Source of the DNA: an uncultured delta proteobacterium
GTDB taxonomy: Bacteria; Myxococcota_A; Polyangia; Polyangiales; Ga0077539
Length of the DNA stretch: 24,672 bases
Reading direction: 5' to 3'
Assembly (NCBI GenBank): GCA_903860995.1
Contig: CAIOSS010000199.1
Span: 1 to 24,672, forward strand
The notes under the pieces are model-generated. The model worked only from the letters and a program-made list of their open reading frames with translations. It did not search any database and had not been told where the DNA came from. Made by a program: the position numbers and the translations under genes. Shown here one piece after another: positions 1 through 8,220 of this stretch (position 1 is the stretch's first letter; each line of letters starts with the position of its first letter).

Positions 1-408
1 GCGAGCGCGCCGGCGGTCGGGGAGGGCGACGTGCAGGCGCCCGCGCCGGCGCCCGTCGAGGCGGCCGGGGCGAAGGTGGACGACGAGCTCGCGGCGCTGC
101 GCCAGAAGGTGGCCGCGAAGGTGGCGGCGGTGAGCGCCCCGGGCGCCGCGCCGTCGAAGGAGGACGAACTCACAGCCCTCAAGCGGCGGCTGGGGATGAT
201 CCCGAAGGAGGGCGCCGGGGACGCGCCCGCAGAGCCCGCAGAGCCGGCGCCGCCGGGCGACGCGGCGACCGTGGACGACGAGGTCGCGGCGCTCAAGCGG
301 CGGCTGCGGGGCGATGCCCCAGCGCCCGCGAGCCCGGTCGAGGCGCCGGCGCCCTCGGACGACGACGAGATCTCCGACCTCAAGAGCCGGCTGCGGCCCA
401 AGCGGTAG
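1..408 (+). CDS. 3' part of a gene for an Ala/Pro-rich protein with four short acidic-basic helical repeats
   Basis: The frame is open from the first base, so the start lies outside the window; the GTG at 31 is probably internal. The visible 135 residues alternate low-complexity Ala/Pro/Gly linkers with four copies of a motif of the form [D/E]DE[L/V/I]xxL[K/R]xx[L/V]: DDELAALRQKV, EDELTALKRRL, DDEVAALKRRL and DDEISDLKSRL, the last lying at the extreme C-terminus before PKR. Each copy would make a short amphipathic helix with an acidic cap and a basic end, as in a peptide that docks on a partner. No membrane segment or enzymatic motif is visible. The family is not recognised; the repeats and the 5' truncation are direct observations, the docking role is inference. 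Confidence 0.7.
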   Translation, partial: ASAPAVGEGDVQAPAPAPVEAAGAKVDDELAALRQKVAAKVAAVSAPGAAPSKEDELTALKRRLGMIPKEGAGDAPAEPAEPAPPGDAATVDDEVAALKRRLRGDAPAPASPVEAPAPSDDDEISDLKSRLRPKR

Positions 409-458
409 CGCGGGCGGCGAGGTGGAGGATCGGTCCCCTCCCGCGCGCTCGGCGTCTG

Positions 459-464
459 TATGAT
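459..464 (+). promoter_or_regulatory. Candidate -10 element (TATGAT) for a leaderless transcript
   Basis: TATGAT matches the sigma-70-type -10 consensus at five of six positions and ends exactly six bases before the ATG at 471. Initiation about seven bases downstream would place the first base of the mRNA at or next to the start codon. No Shine-Dalgarno sequence precedes that ATG and no clear -35 is present, so this is a moderate-confidence inference. Confidence 0.4.
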
Positions 465-470
465 GTCGGC

Positions 471-1022
471 ATGAAGGCCGCGTCAGTATTACCGTGTCTG
501 GTATTCGTGGGGCTGCTCGCGGGGGGCTGCGCGTCGGCGGGGCGCTACGGCTATGCGCGCGCCTACGTCGCGCTCGACGACGAGGCGACCTGGGCGGCGC
601 GCTCGCAGGAGCCCGTGTACGACGACGTTCGCCGGGCGCCGGAGCCCTTCCGGGGGCAGGTGCTGTCGTTCTTCGGGGTGGTGCGCTCGGTGGGGCCCGC
701 CGAGGGGGGCGTGACGCGGCTGGCGCTGCAGGTGCGCACCCACCAGGAGCGGCACCTCTGCGAGGAGGACTCCGAGAGCAGCTGCCGGGTGACGGTCAGC
801 GCGCGCGACGGGGGGGCCTTCACCGCGGCGGTCACCCTGCGCCCCGACGACATGGACGGCGAGAACCGCCTGCAAACCAACTCGCTGGTGAGGGTCTTCG
901 GCACCGTGACCCCGGGCGAGTACGACCCCGACGGTGGCCCGGTGGTGCAGGTGCGGTACTACCGCCACTGGCCGAGGGGGCAGTACGTCACCACCGCGAG
1001 CGCGGAGTTGATGCGGCGGTGA
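471..1022 (+). CDS. Exported lipoprotein with a probable OB-fold-like beta domain
   Basis: The 183-residue product starts with a basic, hydrophobic signal ending in the lipobox LAGGC (Cys20), followed by Ala-Ser, so it should be acylated and, without an Asp at +2, sent to the outer membrane. The mature part alternates beta-like segments: GQVLSFFGVVRSVG, a Cys pair in CEEDSESSC likely to form a disulfide, a VTVSARDGGAF strand, then LRPDDMDGE and LVRVFGTVTPGEY. A G-x-V strand at one end and VRVFGTV at the other resembles an OB-fold, but I do not recognise a named family. The start is the ATG at 471; an upstream -10-like hexamer suggests leaderless translation. The next gene begins about 120 bases later. 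Lipoprotein status is well supported; the fold is inference. Confidence 0.75.
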   Translation: MKAASVLPCLVFVGLLAGGCASAGRYGYARAYVALDDEATWAARSQEPVYDDVRRAPEPFRGQVLSFFGVVRSVGPAEGGVTRLALQVRTHQERHLCEEDSESSCRVTVSARDGGAFTAAVTLRPDDMDGENRLQTNSLVRVFGTVTPGEYDPDGGPVVQVRYYRHWPRGQYVTTASAELMRR

Positions 1023-1123
1023 AGCACTGGAGGGGGGCTCGACGTACCAGTGCCCGAGGCACAGTTCTGAGGGTGCGGACGGTGGTACACATCTGCCGTC
1101 AACCTGCTGTGATCGAATCCTTT

Positions 1124-1130
1124 GAAGGAG
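1124..1130 (+). promoter_or_regulatory. Ribosome binding site fixing the start at 1140
   Basis: GAAGGAG lies nine bases before the ATG at 1140. It decides between that ATG and an in-frame TTG at 1122, which overlaps the site itself and would add six residues with no signal character. Confidence 0.75.
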
Positions 1131-1139
1131 AATGAATCC

Positions 1140-1871
1140 ATGAAGATCCGGAATCTCGTCCTGTCGATGTCCATGATGGCCGCCTTCGGTGGCGGTTGTG
1201 TGATCGATGTCTCCACCCGCAGCGCCTATGAGGGCTGTACGGCAGGCGACAGCTGCGGCGGGGGCACGCTCTGCACCGGGGCCAGCTACACCAGCAACGG
1301 CCTCGCTGGAAACCTCTGCACCACCACCTGCTCCATCGGCGCCGTGTGCCCCGACTTCGGCACCAACTCGGCCTACCTGCCCACCTGCGTGGTCAACGGC
1401 GCGACGGGCCTCGGGCAGTGCTACGACACCTGCGCCTCCAACTTCGACTGCGGCACCGGCACCCAGTGCGCGGCCATCCCCGGCACGGCCAACCGCATCT
1501 GCGTGCCCGTCGGCACCGGCGCCACCACCACACCCCCGCTGCCCGTGGCGTACACCAGCTGCTCCCCGGCGGGCGGCGCGTGCGGTAACGCCACCGTCTG
1601 CTCGCCGTCGATGTTCACCCGCGCGGGCGCCCCGCAGGGCAACCTCTGCACCGTCGCCTGCACCAGCGGCAACGCGGCCATGTGCCCCGGCTACGTCCCG
1701 GGCGCGGCCATCCAGGCCGTCGAGTGCGTCGCCCCGGCGGGCAACCCCGCCAACGCCCAGTGCATGCGCCTCTGCAACCCCGCCAACCAGAACCGCGACT
1801 GCGCGCCGTACTTCACCACCTGCTCGTCGGTGCAGATGGCCGCGGGCATGCTCAGCGTCTGCGTCCCCTGA
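1140..1871 (+). CDS. Cysteine-rich lipoprotein made of two duplicated domains
   Basis: The 243-residue product begins MKIRNLVLS with a lipobox-like GGGC, so it is probably a surface or periplasmic lipoprotein. After the signal it contains two homologous Cys-rich units. The first runs from AYEGC through GNLCTTTC and CYDTC to RICVPVG; the second runs from AYTSC through GNLCTVAC and CMRLC to SVCVP. The order and spacing of the cysteines match between the halves, with the repeated signature Y-x2-C ... GNLCT-x2-C ... CP. All cysteines presumably pair as disulfides outside the cytoplasm. A short Thr/Pro-containing hinge (TTTPPLP) joins the halves. Cys-rich lipoproteins of this style are common in myxobacteria; no specific function can be assigned. 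A hairpin follows the stop codon. Confidence 0.82.
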   Translation: MKIRNLVLSMSMMAAFGGGCVIDVSTRSAYEGCTAGDSCGGGTLCTGASYTSNGLAGNLCTTTCSIGAVCPDFGTNSAYLPTCVVNGATGLGQCYDTCASNFDCGTGTQCAAIPGTANRICVPVGTGATTTPPLPVAYTSCSPAGGACGNATVCSPSMFTRAGAPQGNLCTVACTSGNAAMCPGYVPGAAIQAVECVAPAGNPANAQCMRLCNPANQNRDCAPYFTTCSSVQMAAGMLSVCVP

Positions 1872-1875
1872 CCGC

Positions 1876-1897
1876 GCGGGGCTGACCAGCGCCCCGC
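1876..1897 (+). terminator. GC-rich hairpin between convergent genes, probable terminator
   Basis: GCGGGGC and GCCCCGC form a perfect 7-bp stem around an 8-base loop just after the stop codon at 1871. A pyrimidine-rich stretch follows instead of a pure T run. The position between two convergent genes fits a terminator, but the tail is C/T-mixed, so efficiency is uncertain. Confidence 0.5.
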
Positions 1898-1953
1898 CGC
1901 GCCTCCGTCTCCTCTTCCCCTCTGTACCTCGTAGGCCCTCCGGTCGGCGCTCC

Positions 1954-4422
1954 TCAGCGCGCCGCTTCGATCCACACCGGGTTGGTGAACGCGTACGGCA
2001 CGCCGTTGGAGTAGGGCAGCACCACCTCCAGATCGCCCTGCGGCCCGCGCGCCGTCGCCACCACGAAGTCCCCCGGCGCCACGGTGAGCGGGACCGTCGC
2101 GTCGAAGCGCAGCCGACCGCTCCCGAGCGGCACCGCGAGGCGCTCGGCCACCTCGCCGTTGCGCAGCAGCTCGACCGAGTCGACGCGCATCCACGGCGGG
2201 GCCATCACCATCACGTGCACCTGCACCGGGCCCGGCGCGGCGAGGGCGACCGGCGAGCCCGGCTCCTGGCCGTTGACCGTGAGCAGGAGCATCGGGCCGG
2301 AGGTGACGAAGGCCCTCCCCTGGCGCAGCGCGCGCAGCACGGCGGGGTGGTCCGTCGCGGCCTCGCCGGGCTGGAGGTGCACCATCGTCCGGGGGTAGCC
2401 CGCCCACTGGTACGCGATGGTGTGGGAGTCGCTCGATCCCGTGGCGATGTACCGCCGGCCGTGGGCCAGCAGCGAGGTCCAGTCGTGGAGGAGCTGCTCC
2501 ACCTCGCCGAGCCGGCCGATGAAGAAGCCGTTGAAGACCTCGATGGCGTCGTAGCCCGGGTCGTACGCGGGCGACACCGCGCGGCCCGTGCGCACATCGA
2601 GCCCGGTGACGTTGAAGTACCCGATGTTGGGCTGCATCCGGGGGTGGTTCACCTGGATGATCCCGTCGGGGGAGCGCAGCCTCGCGGCGGCGAAGATCTC
2701 CCGCGGCGCGACCCCCACGAAGGGCGGCGGCCCGCCCTCCGGGGCGCCCTCCCGCGGGGGGTACGGGTACACGTTGAAGTGCCCCCAGGGCTGCGCGTTG
2801 CGGTCGGTGGTGACCTCCACCGCGGGCACCCACTGCAACGGGGCGGTGACGTTGCCGGGCATCAGCGCGACGCCCGCGGCGTAGTCGCCCACCACGTTGT
2901 GCTCCGTCGGCGTCGCGAAGGCGATGCCCTCGGCCACCAGCGAGGCCACCCGGTCGACGAGCGTGACGTGCGAGTCGAAGCTCGGGCTGGCGTGCACGTG
3001 CAGGTCGCACGCGACCCAGGACTCCATCGGCACCGCGTGGGAGAGGCCCACGTCCACCTCGCCGCGCATCGTCTCGGTGACGGACACCTCGCGCGTGGCG
3101 ATGGTCCACTCGGGGCCGTGGGAGACCGTGACGCGGTAGGTGCCGGGGGCCACCGGGAAGTCCGCGGTGCCGTCGGCGGCGACCACCACCACGCCCGCCC
3201 CCGCGGCGTGGTGGTGGGGGCCGAGCATCGGGTCGGGCGTGGGGGCGATCCCTCGCACGGTGACCCGCACGGGCAGCGCGGGGTGGGCGTCGTCGTCCTC
3301 GTCGACGGCCGTCACGCGCATCGACGCGCCCGGCGGCAGCACCACCTCGATGGGCACCGCGCCGGTCGCGCCGGGGTGCACCTCGAAGGGCACCGGGTCG
3401 CCCGTGGCGGAGCCCGGCGCGGTCACCCAGGCGACGTACTGGCCCGGCGGGAGGGGGAGCACCGCGCGGTCGCTCGTCGGGGCGGAGACGAGCACGGCCG
3501 ATCCGTCGGGGGTGGTGATCGTCACCGTGGCGGGGTTGCGCGCGGCGCCGCGGACCACCACCGGGAGCTCGGTGACCGGGGCGCCCCGCCAGAGCATCAC
3601 GGCGCGCTGGAGCTCCGCGAGCTGCCCGGGGAGCGCGAAGAGCAGCTCGTGGTCGTCGAGGGAGGCGCCGGGGCGGAGGTCGGTCGCGGGGTGGACGATC
3701 AGGGTGTCGCCGGGCGACGCGATGCCCCCGTGCATCTCGCCGGTGAAGCGCAGGTCGAGGTCCGCGGCGGTCGCGCGGGTCCAGCCGACGGTGCGGCCCC
3801 GGCTGGTGGCGCCCACCCACGGGGCGGCGCCCTCGTGGGTCTTGGTGTGCACGCCGATCGTCGGCGCGAAGGGGGGGCCCCCCGCCCAGGCGAGCCGCGC
3901 CCCGAAGCGCACCCCGCGCACGGGCTGTCCCCCGTCGTTGCGCACGCGCGTGCGGAGGTGCAGCGCGCGCCGGCCGGGCTCCATGGCGTAGTCGCGGGTG
4001 AGGGTGAGGTTGTCGCCGCGGTGGCGGTAGCGCGCGGTGAGCCGGAGCGTCGGGGTGGCGTCCACCAGCACCGCCTCGAGCCGGCTGCTGGTGGCCGGGA
4101 GCTCGCGGTCGCCGACGGCGAGGAAGAAGTCGACGCTGCGCAGCGGGGCGACGCCGGGCGCGACGCGGTCGGTCACCTGGAGCAGGCTGCCGGGGCGGGC
4201 CTCGCGCACCACGGAGCTGTCACCGGCGAGCACCACCTGGAGGTCGGGCGTGCGCAGCACCCAGTCGCCGGGGACGAGGTCGGGCGCGGCGCGGGGGCGG
4301 TCGGGCTCGACCCGGCGGAGCTCGACGGAGCCCACCACCAGGGTGGTGCGGGCGGGCGCGCGGCAGGTGGCGCAGAGCGCGAGGGCGACGAGCGCCGGGA
4401 GCCAAGGCCGGCGGAGGGTCAT
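1954..4422 (-). CDS. Exported CehA/McbA-type PHP-domain metallohydrolase
   Basis: The 822-residue protein has an N-terminal hydrophobic export signal (LPALVALALCA) with a weak lipobox-like Cys. Residues about 30-290 are beta-rich, and 290-460 look like Ig- or carboxypeptidase-regulatory-like modules. From about 470 there is a PHP metal-dependent hydrolase domain: CDLHVHASPSFDSH (first metal motif), PTEHNVVGDY near 505, a conserved NHPRMQPNIGYFN near 590, DAIEVFNGFF, and GSSDSHT near 664. These match CehA/McbA-family metallohydrolases, named after carbaryl hydrolases but broad in substrate. The real substrate is unknown; a phosphoester or other ester is possible. The start is the ATG at 4422, whose bases overlap the stop of the upstream DUF2079 gene (ATGA), implying translational coupling. 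The metal ligands appear intact. Confidence 0.85.
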   Translation of the reverse strand: MTLRRPWLPALVALALCATCRAPARTTLVVGSVELRRVEPDRPRAAPDLVPGDWVLRTPDLQVVLAGDSSVVREARPGSLLQVTDRVAPGVAPLRSVDFFLAVGDRELPATSSRLEAVLVDATPTLRLTARYRHRGDNLTLTRDYAMEPGRRALHLRTRVRNDGGQPVRGVRFGARLAWAGGPPFAPTIGVHTKTHEGAAPWVGATSRGRTVGWTRATAADLDLRFTGEMHGGIASPGDTLIVHPATDLRPGASLDDHELLFALPGQLAELQRAVMLWRGAPVTELPVVVRGAARNPATVTITTPDGSAVLVSAPTSDRAVLPLPPGQYVAWVTAPGSATGDPVPFEVHPGATGAVPIEVVLPPGASMRVTAVDEDDDAHPALPVRVTVRGIAPTPDPMLGPHHHAAGAGVVVVAADGTADFPVAPGTYRVTVSHGPEWTIATREVSVTETMRGEVDVGLSHAVPMESWVACDLHVHASPSFDSHVTLVDRVASLVAEGIAFATPTEHNVVGDYAAGVALMPGNVTAPLQWVPAVEVTTDRNAQPWGHFNVYPYPPREGAPEGGPPPFVGVAPREIFAAARLRSPDGIIQVNHPRMQPNIGYFNVTGLDVRTGRAVSPAYDPGYDAIEVFNGFFIGRLGEVEQLLHDWTSLLAHGRRYIATGSSDSHTIAYQWAGYPRTMVHLQPGEAATDHPAVLRALRQGRAFVTSGPMLLLTVNGQEPGSPVALAAPGPVQVHVMVMAPPWMRVDSVELLRNGEVAERLAVPLGSGRLRFDATVPLTVAPGDFVVATARGPQGDLEVVLPYSNGVPYAFTNPVWIEAAR

Positions 4423-6290
4423 TCGGGCAGTTGGGTCCAGTGGGCGGAGTCGGCCTCGAGGCGCGAGCCGTCGATGCGGCGGGCGCCGAACCACAGGCCG
4501 TGGGCGCGGAGTTCTTCGGGCGAGGCGGGCAGGTCGACCTCGGTGCGGGTGACCTCGCCCGGCCGCACGAACGAGGCCATGAACACCCCGTCGTAGGGGA
4601 GGAAGGCGTAGGTGCGCGCCGGGTCCTGCCGGTCGACCACCGGGTGCATCGGGCCCCAGGCGAGCTCGAAGCCGAGGTCGTAGGGCCACGGGGTGTTGGC
4701 CACGAGGAGCAGCGTCACGTGGCTGCCGCGGGCGGCGCGGGTGACCCCCCAGCCCGCGACCGTGAGCGCGCGGCCGACCCCGATGTGGGCGGCGTGCACG
4801 CGCGGGTCGGTGGCGAAGTCCACGTAGCGCCCGCGGGCGTAGGTGCGCACGGGCCAGTGCTCGCGCAGCACGATGTAGTCTCCGACGACCGTCCAGACGC
4901 CGTAGCGGCGCCAGTACAGGGCGTTGCGGACGGTGACCTCCTCGGAGTTGCGCCAGAGTTCCTGCGTGCCGGTGTGCCGGTCGCGGTGCTCGGTGGAGAG
5001 CACGACGAACTCCGCGGCGCGGTCGGGCGGCTGCTTGAAGCGGAAGACCCGGGTGCGCTCGGCGAAGTGCGAGAGCGTGAAGTCGGGCCCGGTGTACGAC
5101 GCGTCCGGGGGGATGATGGCCGCGATGGCGTCGAGGGCGGCCTGGCGCCGGTCGGCGCGGTGGTCGGCGCGCTTGAAGCGGCGGCTGATGATCGGAACGA
5201 CCCCCGCGCGGTGCTGGGTGGTGAGCGTCGCGACGGAGACCGCGGTCGCCACCAGGAGGCCGTAGCGGTCGGCCTGCAGGGCGCCGACGGCCATGATCCA
5301 CGCGGCGCCGTGGATGGCCGACACGATGATGAAGGGCACCGTGAGGGTGCTGTAGTGCGAGTGCACCTGCACCGCGGTGGGAAACTGCGAGAGCAGGTTG
5401 ATGCCGATGGGGGCCAGCGCGGGGAGCAGCCACCGCGGGCGCAGCAGGGACAGCAGCGCGACCGGGGCGAGCAGGCGCGGGACGTAGAGCAGCCGCACCG
5501 GGGTGGCGAGCTCGCGCAGCGTCGCGACGGGGTGCCGGAGGAGCTGCGCGAGGATGGCCGTGGGGGAAGACCCGAGGTGGCCGTAGTGGAGCTGGAGCGA
5601 GCCCGTGCGGGGGAGGTAGCGCGGGGCGATGACGAAGAGGTAGACGGCGAACCAGGCGGTGAAGCCGACGAAGGCGGCGAGGCCGATGGCGCGGTGGGGT
5701 CGGTGCAGGGCGAGGGCGAGGCCGGCGAGGGCGGCGCAGAGGGCGACGTCTTCGCGGCAGAGGGTGGCGAGGCAGAGGGCGACGACGCCCGCGACGGCGC
5801 GGCGCTGGTCGAAGAAATCGAGCGCGATGCAGAGCGGCAGCAGGGCCAGCGAGCTGGGGTGGAACTCGTAGCCCGCGATGGAGCCGATGGTCGGGAAGAG
5901 CAGGTAGACGAAGAGGGCGAGGTAAGGCGCGGCGGGGTGGCCGATGCGGCGCGAGGCGATGCGCGCCAGGGGGATGCCCGCGGCGGCGACGGCGGCGGCC
6001 TGCACGACGAGCAGCAGCGGGACGACGGAGACGAGGCGGCCGAGGAGGCCGAGGGGGATGAGCACCAGGGAGAGGTGCAGGCCCCAGAGGGGCGCGCCGA
6101 CGAGGGGGTTCCAGAGGTCGCCGCGGCCGGCGCCCCAGACGAGGCGGGCGTAGAAGGCCAGGTCGAAGGTGTCGTTGTGCCAGGTGCGAAAGCGCGCGAG
6201 GGCCATCGCGGCGAAGAGCACGGCGGCCGCGAGGCTCAGGTTGGAGACGGCGCGCCAGGGGAAGCGCTCGTCGGCACGCGGGTCGTTCAA
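4419..6290 (-). CDS. DUF2079 polytopic membrane protein (GT-C-like)
   Basis: The 623-residue product has roughly ten or more hydrophobic segments in its first 350 residues and a soluble C-terminal domain of about 270 residues. The N-terminal motif TFDLAFYARLVWGAG, the GYEFHPSSLALLPL segment and the CREDVAL motif are characteristic of the DUF2079 family, whose topology resembles GT-C membrane glycosyltransferases. The acidic FDL motif after the first membrane segment sits where GT-C enzymes carry catalytic acids. Activity is not established for this family. The apparent start is a TTG at 6290; the first ATG inside would remove the first membrane helix, so TTG is preferred, though without a clear ribosome site. 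It overlaps the PHP metallohydrolase gene by four bases, so the two products are probably made together at the membrane. Confidence 0.82.
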   Translation of the reverse strand: MNDPRADERFPWRAVSNLSLAAAVLFAAMALARFRTWHNDTFDLAFYARLVWGAGRGDLWNPLVGAPLWGLHLSLVLIPLGLLGRLVSVVPLLLVVQAAAVAAAGIPLARIASRRIGHPAAPYLALFVYLLFPTIGSIAGYEFHPSSLALLPLCIALDFFDQRRAVAGVVALCLATLCREDVALCAALAGLALALHRPHRAIGLAAFVGFTAWFAVYLFVIAPRYLPRTGSLQLHYGHLGSSPTAILAQLLRHPVATLRELATPVRLLYVPRLLAPVALLSLLRPRWLLPALAPIGINLLSQFPTAVQVHSHYSTLTVPFIIVSAIHGAAWIMAVGALQADRYGLLVATAVSVATLTTQHRAGVVPIISRRFKRADHRADRRQAALDAIAAIIPPDASYTGPDFTLSHFAERTRVFRFKQPPDRAAEFVVLSTEHRDRHTGTQELWRNSEEVTVRNALYWRRYGVWTVVGDYIVLREHWPVRTYARGRYVDFATDPRVHAAHIGVGRALTVAGWGVTRAARGSHVTLLLVANTPWPYDLGFELAWGPMHPVVDRQDPARTYAFLPYDGVFMASFVRPGEVTRTEVDLPASPEELRAHGLWFGARRIDGSRLEADSAHWTQLPE

Positions 6291-6388
6291 CGGTCGCGGA
6301 CACTAACGGACCCACCCGAGGGTGTACAGGTTGCGCGCCCGCGGCGGCGGCTTGACACCCCGCGCGCGCGGCGCGATGCGACTCCGCG

Positions 6389-7018
6389 ATGAACCCGGGC
6401 CTCTACGCCATCATCGACGTCGACTCCCTCCTTCGCGCGCCCCGCCCGCCGCTCGGCTTCACCCGCCGGGTGCTCGACGCCGGCCCCATCGCGGCGCTCC
6501 AGCTCCGCGCGAAGTCCCTGGGCGCGCGCGACCTGCTCGCCCTCGCCGCCGCGCTGCGCCCGCTCTGCGCCGCCGCGGGCGTGCCCTTCTTCCTCAACGA
6601 CCGCCCGGATGTCGCGTGGCTCGCGGCCGCCGACGGCGTGCACCTCGGCCAGGACGACCTGCCCATCGCCGCCGCCCGACGGGTCGCGCCCGGTTTACAG
6701 GTCGGTGTATCCAGCCACACGCCCGCGGAGTTCGCCGCCGCGCTCGAGACCGACGCCGACTACGTCGCGGTGGGCCCCGTGTTCGCGACGGCGACCAAGT
6801 CCGACGCCGCGCCGGTGGTGGGCCTCCGGACGCTGCGCTCCCTCTGCGCCGCCGCGGGGGGCAGCCGCGCGGTGGTCGCCATCGGGGGCATCACCCTCGC
6901 CAACGCGCCGGAAATCCGTGCCGCCGGGGCGCGCGCCGGTGCCGTCATCGGCGCATTGCTGGTAGACGACGCCGACGTGACCGCAACCGCGCGCGCCCTG
7001 CACCGCGCCCTGAGCTGA
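6389..7018 (+). CDS. thiE: Thiamine-phosphate synthase
   Basis: ThiE joins the pyrimidine pyrophosphate (HMP-PP) and thiazole phosphate halves to give thiamine monophosphate in the cytoplasm. The 209-residue protein is of normal length for this TIM-barrel enzyme. Family landmarks appear in order: LQLRAKSLGARDLL (first substrate strand), FFLNDRPDVA, DGVHLGQDDLP, GVSSHTPAEF, DYVAVGPVFATATKSDA (pyrophosphate-binding loop) and VVAIGGIT with the C-terminal phosphate-binding strand VIGALL. No other thiamine genes are nearby, and I saw no TPP riboswitch in the 98 bases upstream. The ATG at 6389 matches the family start. The DUF4178-like gene follows after nine bases and is probably co-transcribed. 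Confidence 0.93.
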   Translation: MNPGLYAIIDVDSLLRAPRPPLGFTRRVLDAGPIAALQLRAKSLGARDLLALAAALRPLCAAAGVPFFLNDRPDVAWLAAADGVHLGQDDLPIAAARRVAPGLQVGVSSHTPAEFAAALETDADYVAVGPVFATATKSDAAPVVGLRTLRSLCAAAGGSRAVVAIGGITLANAPEIRAAGARAGAVIGALLVDDADVTATARALHRALS

Positions 7019-7027
7019 GACCGCCCG

Positions 7028-7612
7028 ATGCCCGACCCCATCTCCCTCGGACTCCTGATGGCCCTCGGCGCGGGCGGCGCGGCGGCGCTGACGCGCTGGC
7101 GGCGTCGGCGCGGGGCCGTCGCGGCGAAGGCGGCGGTGCAGCCCGCGGAGAAGGCCGGTCCGCAGGTGTCGCGGGCCGCGGGCGCGTACCGGATCGACGA
7201 GGTGCTGCTCTTCCTGGGGGAGGAGTACTGGCTGGCGGGCGAGCTGGCCCTGGTGCGCGAGGGCACCCCCGCGCTCACCCTCTTCGTGGCCCCCGAGCGC
7301 GCGCAGGACCGCTGGCTGGCCGCGCCCCGCCAGGGCGACGTGCTCTATGCGCTGCAGGCCGACGCCGACCTCCGCAACCTCGGGTGGCCCGGGGTCGAGG
7401 TGCCGAGCGCGGGCGGCACGATGCGCCGCGTGGAGGAGGGGCCGTGCACCATCGTCTCGAGCGGCGAGGTCCCCGAGGGGTGGTCGGGCGCCGGGCGCTA
7501 CGCCGTGTTTCGCGCGATGGAGACCGTGGCGGTGGTGGTCGAGCAGGGCGGCAACCGGCTGGCGCTCAAGGGCAAGACGGTGCCGCGTCGGCTCGTCGAG
7601 CGGATGGGCTGA
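7028..7612 (+). CDS. DUF4178-like protein with an N-terminal membrane anchor
   Basis: The 194-residue product has a short hydrophobic N-terminus (SLGLLMALGAGGAAALT) followed by RWRRRRG, typical of a single anchor with the rest in the cytoplasm. From about residue 55 it reads AYRIDEVLLFLGEEYWLAGEL, then LFVAPERAQDRWLA and YAVFRAMETVAVVVEQ. The G-x2-Y-x-I-x2-V opening, a YWL strand and a later W near an acidic turn resemble DUF4178 proteins, which often occur near polyamine- or membrane-remodelling genes. I rate the family call as moderate. The gene starts nine bases after thiE. Its last 47 bases overlap the tail of the convergent gene ending at 7566. Confidence 0.68.
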   Translation: MPDPISLGLLMALGAGGAAALTRWRRRRGAVAAKAAVQPAEKAGPQVSRAAGAYRIDEVLLFLGEEYWLAGELALVREGTPALTLFVAPERAQDRWLAAPRQGDVLYALQADADLRNLGWPGVEVPSAGGTMRRVEEGPCTIVSSGEVPEGWSGAGRYAVFRAMETVAVVVEQGGNRLALKGKTVPRRLVERMG

Positions 7613-8003
7613 GGCAAACCCGCTCGACGCCCACCTGGAGGGCGTCGAAGTATCGCGCGAAGCGGTCGTGCTCGACGCCGAGGCGCGCGAGCCACTGCTG
7701 GAAGTACCGGTGCAGCGCGGCCGCGCGGGGGTGGGAGTCGCCGTGGTGCAGCAGGAAGTCCTTGTAGTTCTGCACCTTGTCGGCGCGGAGCATGTCGGCC
7801 ACCTCGGGCAGCGGCGACAGCGCGATGTCTTCGATGGACGACACCTCGCGGCGCGAGAGGTGGGCGTTGGCGATGTTGCGGTACTCCATCGCCAGCACCA
7901 GCACGGCGGGGTCGTCGGAGAGCGCCGCGAGGTCGGCGTAGCTGCCGGGCAGGTCGGCGTCGAGGCTGGTCGCGTCCATCTCGAAGCGCGGCGGATCGTT
8001 CAT
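7566..8003 (-). CDS. Conserved-looking protein of unknown function, acidic and helical
   Basis: I do not recognise this 145-residue protein. From the ATG at 8003 it reads MNDPPRFEMD and is mostly predicted helix, with regularly spaced hydrophobics (LAALSDDPAVLVLAMEYRNI, IEDIALSPL, VQNYKDFLLHH). The residue mix looks like a real soluble protein, unlike the Arg/Pro/Gly-rich antisense frames around it. An in-frame GTG at 8021 would add six residues; neither start has a clear ribosome site. The C-terminal region (LSPSARRADAAPSCP) is less protein-like and overlaps the end of the convergent DUF4178-like gene by 47 bases. No membrane segment or signal is seen. The region from 8004 to 8232, upstream of it and of the divergent vWA gene, holds nothing else I can identify. 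Confidence 0.6.
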   Translation of the reverse strand: MNDPPRFEMDATSLDADLPGSYADLAALSDDPAVLVLAMEYRNIANAHLSRREVSSIEDIALSPLPEVADMLRADKVQNYKDFLLHHGDSHPRAAALHRYFQQWLARLGVEHDRFARYFDALQVGVERVCLSPSARRADAAPSCP

Positions 8004-8220
8004 CGTGAAGGAGACTGGCACGCCTCGCGGCGGCGGCGTCGCCAGGCCGCGGCGCCCCCCGACGAGGGCCGCGCTGGCGAGGGCGAAGCGAAGGTCGAAG
8101 ACCGCGGCGGTGCTCGCAAGGCGCGCACCCGGGGGACGTCGCCGAGCGCCACCGTAAACCCACGGCCCGGCCCTGGGTCCGCCGCGGCACGGCGTGGTCG
8201 CGTCGCGACAGGGGCCCTGC

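Noticed and set aside
1207..4596. Very long plus-strand open frame of over 1100 residues
   Set aside because: It is antisense to the PHP metallohydrolase gene, rich in Arg/His/Gly/Ala, and has no family motif: an artefact of GC-rich codon use.
1954..6315. A single 1453-residue minus-strand protein
   Set aside because: The part upstream of 4422 is Arg/Pro-rich shadow of the DUF2079 gene. The real product starts at the ATG at 4422, which carries an export signal and overlaps the DUF2079 stop.
6352..6380. TTGACA with GATGCG 17 bases downstream as a thiE promoter
   Set aside because: The -35 is perfect but the -10 is very poor and the spacer is almost pure GC repeats. Kept only as a chance match.
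6291..6388. TPP riboswitch upstream of thiE
   Set aside because: The 98-base gap is short and lacks the conserved CTGAGA and ACCTGA-type core motifs.
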